A stretch of DNA of 37,354 nucleotides from the NCBI GenBank assembly GCA_019137255.1, contig WPDH01000304.1, forward strand, positions 1-37,354, in the 5' to 3' direction. The stretch is from Corinectria fuckeliana (taxonomy: Eukaryota; Ascomycota; Sordariomycetes; Hypocreales; Nectriaceae). Positions within the stretch are counted from its first letter, which is position 1. Every line of letters starts with the position of its first letter. Of the stretch, positions 31,620 to 37,354 are shown one piece after another. A program made the translations under genes and the position numbers. The notes under the pieces are model-generated. The model saw only the letters and a list, made by a program, of their open reading frames with translations, did no database searches and was not told where the DNA came from.

Positions 31620-33212
31620 ATGTCTCCTCCAACGCCATCCGGTTCCCCGAAGAAGTCGATTCAGATTCCTGATCGGACGACGTCCTTGCCTCGCCAATCC
31701 GTTGCCGGCCGTGCCCCTGGCTCCGTCTCCGTCTCCGTCTCCGTCTCCGTCTCCGTCTCCGTCTCCGTCTCCAACTCCGCCACCGACTCCGCCACCGACT
31801 CCGCCACCGGTTCCACCTCCGACGCCACTCCATCAACTGCGGCTCCTGCACCCCAGGTCTCATGCCGAACAAGCAGCAAGACGAGGTTTCCTTGGTCCCA
31901 AACCATGGGAAATCTGAGTACCGATGAGCTGCACTCCTACAAGACCAAGGTACAGAAGGACATCGCCGAGGCCCGGAAGAAGATGAAGAGGAAGTCTTCA
32001 ATGGACGCGGAGTATTGGAAGAACTATTCGCAGATCTTTCAGCTCCAGCAGGATCAAGTCATGGTTCACTCACGCCTTTCCTTGCAATCTTTCAAAGGGG
32101 AAGCCAACAGTGATGACACGGCCGAGACCGAATGGGAGAAAACCCCCGATGCCGAACGACTAGATGTCCAGCTTCGTAGCTGGGAGCAACTTTCAAGCAT
32201 TGCGAAGAACCACGTGGCGAAGCTGGGACGACGATTAACGACCCCTCGTGAAAGTTGGGTTCGCCTCTTTGCCACGTCCAAGCTGGGGTTGAACCTCGAC
32301 GGAGGTGTCGGAAGGAGGAACACGACCGACCAGAGCAACTTTGTGGCAGCGATGGCGAAAGTATACTGCCCTGATCCCCCGTATCCACACTATCGCTGGG
32401 ACCCTGTCCTCGGAATTTGGGGGCATTCTGAGCTCCACAAAGCAGCACACCTCTACCCATGGGCACAGGTGGACTTGATGGATGAAATTTTTGGAGAGGG
32501 CGCGAGGGAGGAAATCTTTTCGCCTGTTAACGGGTTGTTTCTCCACCAAGATATCGAGATCGCCCTTAACAAGGGCCTTATCGCCATTGTCCCAGATGTC
32601 GAGTTGGAACCTCTAAACCCCGAGCTACCACAAGACGATCAAGAGGAGAGACAGCAACGGGTCAAAGACTGGCAGTCCCAACCAGTCAAGGAGTACAAGA
32701 TCGTCGCTGTCAACCAACTCGGCCATGGGGTTAAGAAGAAGATGTTCCCGAAGGAACAAGTGGGAGTATCAACTCTCATGGATCTCCACGGGCGAAAGCT
32801 CGTTTTCAAACCCGATTTTCGTCCTCGCGCCAGATACGTCTGGTGGACATTCCTCAACACCATCCTACGCACTGCCTGGAACTCCAAGGGAGACGACAAA
32901 AACGCTCAGCATGCAGAGGTACGGAAGGCGACACGGTACTGGGGCACACGTGGTCGTTATGTCAAGGAGAATCAGCTACTTGGATTCGTTGAAGAGCTCG
33001 GCCAGGACGTTGAGGGCATCCTAGAGTGTGCTCTTCCTAGCGAGAACGATGAGGAGGTAGGTTTTGATGCGGTGGGTGCTATGTCACAGGATGCTTTAGG
33101 GAGAAACGAACGGCCTGAGATACCGGGGGTTGAGGATGAAGAGAGTGGGGAGGACGAAGAGAGTGAGGAGGACGAAGAGACTGAGGAGGACGAAGAGACT
33201 GAGGAGGACTAG
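31620..33212 (+). CDS. HNH-endonuclease-domain protein with Ser-Val and acidic repeats
   Basis: 530 aa, intronless, ATG at 31620. Domains in order: low-complexity N-terminus with a Ser-Val dipeptide tract (about 35-49, a CCGTCT hexamer repeat) and an SATD repeat (51-62); a basic helical region (100-125); a conserved middle (180-250); an HNH_2-type nuclease domain about 265-365, with ELHKAAHLYP (H275), FSPVNGLFLHQD (N302, H307), then KGLIAIVPDVE and VKEYKIVAVNQ. H275-N302-H307 would form the metal-binding active site. The tail (from about 505) is four or so acidic EEDEES/T repeats. Fungal genomes carry families of such proteins, of unknown function. The gene lies 190 bp from a RIP block, yet its composition is normal and its frame intact. 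A decayed relative lies at 8941-9075. It may be a domesticated or still mobile nuclease; no partner gene is apparent. Confidence 0.85.
   Translation: MSPPTPSGSPKKSIQIPDRTTSLPRQSVAGRAPGSVSVSVSVSVSVSVSVSNSATDSATDSATGSTSDATPSTAAPAPQVSCRTSSKTRFPWSQTMGNLSTDELHSYKTKVQKDIAEARKKMKRKSSMDAEYWKNYSQIFQLQQDQVMVHSRLSLQSFKGEANSDDTAETEWEKTPDAERLDVQLRSWEQLSSIAKNHVAKLGRRLTTPRESWVRLFATSKLGLNLDGGVGRRNTTDQSNFVAAMAKVYCPDPPYPHYRWDPVLGIWGHSELHKAAHLYPWAQVDLMDEIFGEGAREEIFSPVNGLFLHQDIEIALNKGLIAIVPDVELEPLNPELPQDDQEERQQRVKDWQSQPVKEYKIVAVNQLGHGVKKKMFPKEQVGVSTLMDLHGRKLVFKPDFRPRARYVWWTFLNTILRTAWNSKGDDKNAQHAEVRKATRYWGTRGRYVKENQLLGFVEELGQDVEGILECALPSENDEEVGFDAVGAMSQDALGRNERPEIPGVEDEESGEDEESEEDEETEEDEETEED
31722..31771 (+). 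repeat. In-frame TCCGTC hexanucleotide repeat
   Basis: About eight tandem copies of TCCGTC, encoding the Ser-Val tract of the HNH protein, followed by roughly three copies of a 12-bp GCCACCGACTCC unit to about 31812. Length change here adds or removes whole codons, so it is a likely polymorphic site that does not break the frame. Confidence 0.85.
33133..33209 (+). repeat. 18-bp tandem repeat encoding acidic tail
   Basis: About four copies of an 18-bp unit (GAGGACGAAGAGACTGAG and variants) encode EEDEES/T repeats at the very C-terminus of the HNH protein, running up to its stop codon. Confidence 0.85.
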
Positions 33213-33557
33213 GAGAGCAAGTAGAATGTGGGTAAGAAGGAAAGAAGGAGAATGTGTGCTATCCGGGCTGTACTGTTTATCTATTAGAGCTATTGCACAA
33301 GTCACCTGCCATGCAGGCAAGGGGCAACGATGGACAGATGCATTGGATGAATGCCGTAATGCTCCAGAGAGTGTATCAAGGGTTCGTTGAGAAGGGTCGC
33401 ATGGTCACAATCCCAGCAGCTGCTAGCAAATAGCAGATTGAGCCGACCCCTCGTATACACTATTAGATTGTCACGGTTAGTTGATCAAGTTCATTTAATA
33501 ACAGCACTCCAGTTGATTGACCACGTTGCCGTGGTTGATGTCAGACGCGACTACTTC
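33213..33557. other. Short intergenic region between convergent genes
   Basis: 345 bp between the HNH stop and the stop of the minus-strand SDR; it should contain both 3' untranslated ends. Open frames here are read-through shadows. Nothing else recognised. Confidence 0.6.
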
Positions 33558-34582
33558 TCAGTCCTTCTTTTCCCAGGCCGCCTTCAGCCTGCTCGCCATG
33601 GTCCCCATGCCAAAGAAGACGGCAACAGCACGCTCGCTCATCCACCGCGGCATCAGAGTCGTCAGCCACACCACATCCGCCATGCCGCCCGCCCAGTACC
33701 AATCCGGCGAGGCGCCAACCCATCCCCCCAGCCACCCCTCGCCCTTGAGCGCCTGGCCGGCCACCCGGCGCGCGTACTCGTCGGCGGGCATCGTGGCCGT
33801 GTTCTGGCTAAAGGTCAGGCGGCGGCGGAACAGGTCGTCGACGGGCCGGTACAGCGAGCCGGCGGGCAGGGCGCGGTCGAAGTGGCTGGCGATGTTGGAG
33901 CGCACGGTGCCCGTCATGGCGACCATGACGCGCACGCCCAGCGGCCGCAGCTCCATGCGGGCGGCGCGCGAGTACGTGTTGAGGGCGCCCTTGGTGGACG
34001 AGTAGATGGCGCCGAAGAGGTACGGCACCACCGACGACGTCGACGAGATGTTGACGATCAGGCCGCGGGCCGCGATGAGCAGCGGCGCGAAGGCCTTGGT
34101 CATGGACATGGGGCCGAAGACGTTGACCTCGTACGTGGCGCGGACGTCGTCGAGGTCCATGTCGAGGGCGGGGATGGTGTGAGTGCGTCCGCTGCGGGCG
34201 TGGGAGTCAGCATCGCGGCGGCTCATCCCGCGGTTCCTTTGCTCGAGGGGAGAACAGGGAAGCTCACGCGTTGTTGACGAGCATGTCAAGCCGGCCACCC
34301 GTGAGCGCGCCGACCTTGTCTCTGCACGCGACGATGCTCGACGGCTGGGTGACGTCCAGCTCCAGGACGCTCACGTCGGGGGCTTCCATATGGCGGATGA
34401 GGTCTGTGTTGCGCGCAGTAGCAATGACATGGCAGCCTGCGTCGATTAGCCACGACTGCAGCACCCATCAATCCCCGTAACCAGCCCGCACCTCTCCGCT
34501 GGAACTCCTGCGCCAACGCGTGCCCAATGCCGCCGGGCGAGCACCCCGTGACGAGAACAGACGTCTTCTTGTTCGCGGCCAT
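33558..34582 (-). CDS. AYR1-like short-chain dehydrogenase/reductase
   Basis: Three exons: 34582-34492, 34436-34268, 34191-33558; introns of 55 and 76 bp (GT...AG; CTAAT branch site in the first); 297 aa, the usual size of the fungal 1-acyl-dihydroxyacetone-phosphate reductase-like SDR group. The family reduces acyl-DHAP, or other ketones, with NADPH at lipid droplets/ER. Seen: VTGCSPGGIG (cofactor loop, 11-20), CHVIATAR, LELDVT, MLVNNAG (N85, N86), N110 in YEVNVFG, NISSTSS, and YSSTK (Y150, K154). The C-terminus has a Trp/Met-rich hydrophobic stretch (about 250-285) that could associate with membranes. Splicing restores EFQRRGCHVIATAR and NNAGRTHT exactly. GC content is high. The exact substrate cannot be told from sequence. 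Confidence 0.88.
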
Positions 34583-34958
34583 GACGGCTTTCTCGGCAGT
34601 CGGCGATTGTGCTTTGGGGCGATTGTGCTTCGGGGCGTGTGTGGCTTTTGGTTGCTGCGGGATGAGGAGAAACGAGGGGTTGGGAAAGACATGTGCCAAT
34701 TGGAAGTTGGCCCTGTTGTTTGAGGGGTTTCCCCTTCCAGCGAAGTGGGCTGCACCTCTAGTGACGGTAGATAATGTAATGTAGTTTAAAAGCCCCAGGT
34801 GCACGTACTGTAGCCATGTACGTCCCGAATCCAGACCAGCCGTGACACTGCAAGTCTCAGGCAAAAACTCCCCTCCCCTGTTCCCAATTCCCCGCCATAC
34901 GCAGCGCCCAAATACACCCAAACCCAACCCCGAAAGCCCATCTCCATCCTCTCTCCCC
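34583..34958. promoter_or_regulatory. Intergenic: SDR promoter and 3' flank of surface-protein gene
   Basis: 376 bp upstream of the AYR1-like SDR (start 34582) and downstream of the surface-protein stop (34959-34961). Contains a GGGGCGATTGTGCTT(C/T)GGGGCG direct duplication around 34616-34638. No gene seen. Confidence 0.5.
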
Positions 34959-35855
34959 CTACCGCGTCCATCCCTGCTGCTCCCCCCCGCGCACCGCCGA
35001 CCCAGCCATCTCCACAGCCCCGTGCCCCGCCGCCGCCGCCGCCGCCCCGCCGGCCCCGTCCATCTCAAAAACGTGTCCCGGCCCCCCGACATACGGCGTC
35101 GGCGTCGGCGTCGGCGAGTTCCACCCGGCGCTGGCGTGCGGGCTGTACCCGGGCGTCGGCGTCCAGCCCGGCTTGTTCTCGCTGTAGTCCGGCCGGCCCG
35201 GGTGGGACGGGTGGTACTGGCCGGGGAGCATCGGGTGCGCCTCCTCGCCGCCTCGCTTGCGCCGCCGCAGGAAGAAGAAGGAGACGGCGCCGACCATGGC
35301 CGCGCCCACGACGGCCGCGCCCACGCCGATGCCGATGGTGGCCGGCGTGGAGAGCCCGGCCTTGGCGGCCCTGAGGTCGTCCTTGTCGCTGTCGTCCGTC
35401 TGCGTCGGGACCACCGTGACCGTCTTGCCGCCCGAGGTAGTTGTGACGTGCACCGACTCGGTCGAAGTGGCCGTCGCAGTCGTCGTCGTCGTCGTCACCC
35501 TCGTCATCGTCGCCGCCTCGCCCTCGGCAGCAGCCTTCTTAAACTTGGCCTCGGAAATGCTCAGCGGCGTAGTGGACTTCTTGCAGGCGCCGGCCATGAC
35601 GCTGTACACGTCTTCGACGTCGCCGGGGTCATGCTCGCCGAGGCACCTGGCCGTGTTGATGACGAAGTCGTTGCTGCTGCCGCACAGGCACTCGTTGAGC
35701 TCGGCCGCCGTGTCGCCGGTGCAGTCGGCGGCGTCGGCGGACTTGTACAGGCACGGCTGGGCGTCGTTGGGGTAGAAGGAGAAGTTGTTCTGGAGGGCGA
35801 GCGACGGCGTGAGGAGGAGGAGGAGAGGGAGCGATCGAAGAGTTCGCGGCGCCAT
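34959..35855 (-). CDS. Single-pass cell-surface protein, Cys-rich ectodomain and Thr-rich stalk
   Basis: 298 aa from ATG at 35855; the open frame extends upstream without ATG, and this start gives a clean signal peptide (MAPRTLRSLPLLLLLTPSLA). Ectodomain about 22-100 has six cysteines (35, 45, 56, 58, 71, 91) with the pattern CLYKSADAADC...ELNECLCG...ARCLGEHDP. It resembles small fungal extracellular membrane proteins but has fewer Cys than a CFEM domain (8). A Thr-rich, probably O-glycosylated stalk follows (116-155). The membrane segment is about 174-196 (IGIGVGAAVVGAAMVGAVSF), stopped by RRRKR, then a Pro/Gly-rich cytoplasmic tail with TPTPTPYVGGPGH and an Ala run. The architecture is like Wsc/Mid2-type wall-stress sensors, but no WSC domain is present. 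Function by architecture only. Confidence 0.8.
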   Translation of the reverse strand: MAPRTLRSLPLLLLLTPSLALQNNFSFYPNDAQPCLYKSADAADCTGDTAAELNECLCGSSNDFVINTARCLGEHDPGDVEDVYSVMAGACKKSTTPLSISEAKFKKAAAEGEAATMTRVTTTTTTATATSTESVHVTTTSGGKTVTVVPTQTDDSDKDDLRAAKAGLSTPATIGIGVGAAVVGAAMVGAVSFFFLRRRKRGGEEAHPMLPGQYHPSHPGRPDYSENKPGWTPTPGYSPHASAGWNSPTPTPTPYVGGPGHVFEMDGAGGAAAAAAGHGAVEMAGSAVRGGEQQGWTR

Positions 35856-36830
35856 GGTGGGCAGGCTCTCGGTTCTGCTATTGTATCGCGTATGCGTGTG
35901 TGTGTTCGAGTTCGAATTCGCTCGTGGAAAGGGCGTCAATCGGGACCAGGGGGGCAGACCGGCGAGGCGACGACCACAGAGGGGACTGCGGCTCTCTGAT
36001 TAAAGGGGCCAGAGCAACTAAACAAGACGAGATGGCGGCGGGACAAAAGATGGGAAATACAGTCAGGCTGAGGTGGCTGGCGGAGGCGCCACGTCCGAAA
36101 GCAGTTGGTATGGAAGAGAGCTGGCGAGAGACGATAAAACGAGAGGCGGACAGATGAGAGCTGGAGCGAGTGCTGTGGAGGTAGGTAGAGAACAGGCAAG
36201 AATTGCCATCTGTCCTGTCTTATTAGTCCCAGGTAGCCGGCCTCCTCCTTCATCGCGTCCACGCCGTCAGCACACCATCGCCACAACATCTCCTTGCGCC
36301 TCAGCCCTAATAACGCGGGTCGGCGAACGGCTTGTGTATCTACACTCTACACTCGGCGTGCCTATTCATACAAACGTGGCATTTTCTACACATACACACA
36401 CACATACACATACACACACGCACACGCACATGATACAGGAGAAATACATCCCAGCGTCTTGCCCGCATCCACCCCAGAACAAAGACCATCTCGACACACT
36501 CGAGACAAAGAAAAGCCCCCCATCCATCCATCCCAGAACCCACTCCGCCCCCCAGTCCGGGCGCGGCGCAGCACACCCGGAGCGCTAATTTTAGAGCTCT
36601 CCCGGGCGATCAATGCCGCATACTCGGCCTGATAGGGCTGTAGTCAGCTCTCCCGTCCCACCCTCCCAAGGACAAGGCGGCGCTGCACTGCACTGTAACA
36701 GTCCAACCCCTGTATTAAGTCCCCCCCCCCACTTCTGGACCACCCCCCCTTCTAGACCACTTTTCTGCCACCTTCACACCTATCTGCCTCTATATTCTAA
36801 CCGCGATTTCTCACATACTAATAGATTAAT
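35856..36830. other. 1-kb gene-free flank with CA microsatellite and C-runs
   Basis: Upstream region of the surface-protein gene, then a (CA)n-rich tract (36388-36430), pyrimidine-rich DNA, and a C10 run (36721-36730) with a C7 run (36743-36749). The latter are set in imperfect tandem units CTTCTGGACCAC / CTTCTAGACCAC / TTCTGCCAC. Open frames such as the His-Thr repeat frame are artefacts of the CA tract. No gene recognised. Confidence 0.6.
36388..36430. repeat. (CA)n microsatellite
   Basis: Imperfect CA dinucleotide repeat with occasional T or G interruptions (ACACATACACAC...CACACGCACA), about 43 bp. Likely length-polymorphic. Confidence 0.9.
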
Positions 36831-37354
36831 TATAATAATTTTTTTATTATTTTAATTATTATGTCTTAATATATAAAATCTAATATTTATTTATTTATTT
36901 ATACTTAATTTAGCTTATAGCTATCTAGTCCTTCTTCTAAGTAACTTAAACTAGTCTATAATAAGAGGGAAAAACCCTAATAGTAAGCTATAAGATAAAA
37001 AACNNAATAAGTTCTTATAAGGCTTAGCTTAAATTATATACTAGAATTTAATTAGTCTTAGATTAGGTCTAAGTTACTTATACTACTTATTCTTATCTTT
37101 TTAGGTATTATTCTTATTACTAACTAGTATTAGTATATCTTCTCTAACTTTTAATAGTATTTACTTTTTAAATTAGTTAATTAGTTTAAATACTATAAGA
37201 GTTAAACTTAGACTTAGATTTAGTCTAGCTTAAAACTACTTTAAGAGCTACTTAAGCCCCCTCTAAGTAGAGTAGTTTAGTATTATAGTTAGTATTAGTA
37301 TTAATACTACTATATCTTATAGTAAGTATACTATATATTTATATTACTTACTTA
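36831..37354. repeat. AT-rich RIP-type block (right edge), with two N bases
   Basis: Sequence turns abruptly to TA-rich, CpG-free, stop-saturated DNA like the other two blocks and runs off the window. It includes a TTTATTTATTTATTTA tract (about 36885-36900) and two undetermined bases at 37004-37005. The phrase CTTAAGCCCCCTCTAAG at 37251-37267 has a near counterpart in the large block (ATAAGCCCCCTCTAAG, about 25757-25772), hinting at related elements. Confidence 0.8.

Noticed and set aside
33387..34277. 296-codon frame antisense to the AYR1-like SDR
   Set aside because: Gly/Arg/His-rich shadow; the minus-strand SDR has motifs and splice sites.
34842..35999. 385-codon frame antisense to the surface-protein gene
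   Set aside because: Arg/Pro/Gly-rich shadow; the minus-strand gene has a signal peptide, Cys pattern and membrane segment.
36073..36588. Frames with His-Thr repeats
   Set aside because: Direct translation of the CA microsatellite.

Overview
The window looks like nuclear DNA of a filamentous ascomycete (Pezizomycotina), probably a plant-associated one. Genes are split by 50-76 bp GT...AG introns with CTAAC/CTGAC-type branch sites. Families include an F-box protein, a secreted pectin lyase, a Zn-cluster-less transcription-factor-domain protein, PLAC8, a secreted FMN 2-hydroxy-acid dehydrogenase and several SDRs. Gene-bearing DNA alternates with extremely AT-rich, TpA-rich, CpG-poor, stop-saturated blocks, the signature of repeat-induced point mutation (RIP) acting on old transposons. 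The genus cannot be named from sequence alone.

Layout. 1-1245: AT-rich block. 1.35-18.5 kb: gene-bearing island with an F-box protein (+), a kinase-like protein (+), an atypical SDR ending in KDEL (-), a six-exon secreted FMN 2-hydroxy-acid dehydrogenase (-), a short transposon graveyard (8.4-9.3 kb), a PLAC8 protein (-), 2.2 kb without a gene, a divergent pair (transcription-factor-domain protein -, classical SDR +), and a pectin lyase (+). 18.5-31.43 kb: one 13-kb RIP-type block with no credible intact gene. It holds traces of a Gag zinc-knuckle region on the minus strand, and it is bracketed by G-run/C-run sequences in inverted orientation. 31.4-36.8 kb: a second small island with an intact HNH-nuclease gene (+), an AYR1-like SDR (-) and a single-pass cell-surface protein (-). 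36.83 kb to the end: a third AT-rich block containing two N bases.

Exon structures were worked out by hand from splice signals, frame continuity and family motifs, and all except one intron have canonical GT...AG ends. No clear pathway links the genes. Pectin lyase, the lactate-dehydrogenase-like flavoprotein and the cell-surface protein fit an extracellular, plant-interacting lifestyle. The TF/SDR pair shares a promoter region and may be co-regulated.

The most interesting content is the HNH-nuclease gene at 31.62 kb. A decayed, in-frame relic of the same family (stops of C-to-T/G-to-A type) lies at 8.94-9.08 kb beside other transposon debris. This suggests a dispersed nuclease family living at the edges of RIP-scarred DNA. 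Other points worth checking are an SDR intron lacking an AG acceptor, the TIR-like ends of the 13-kb block, and a 25-nt microexon.
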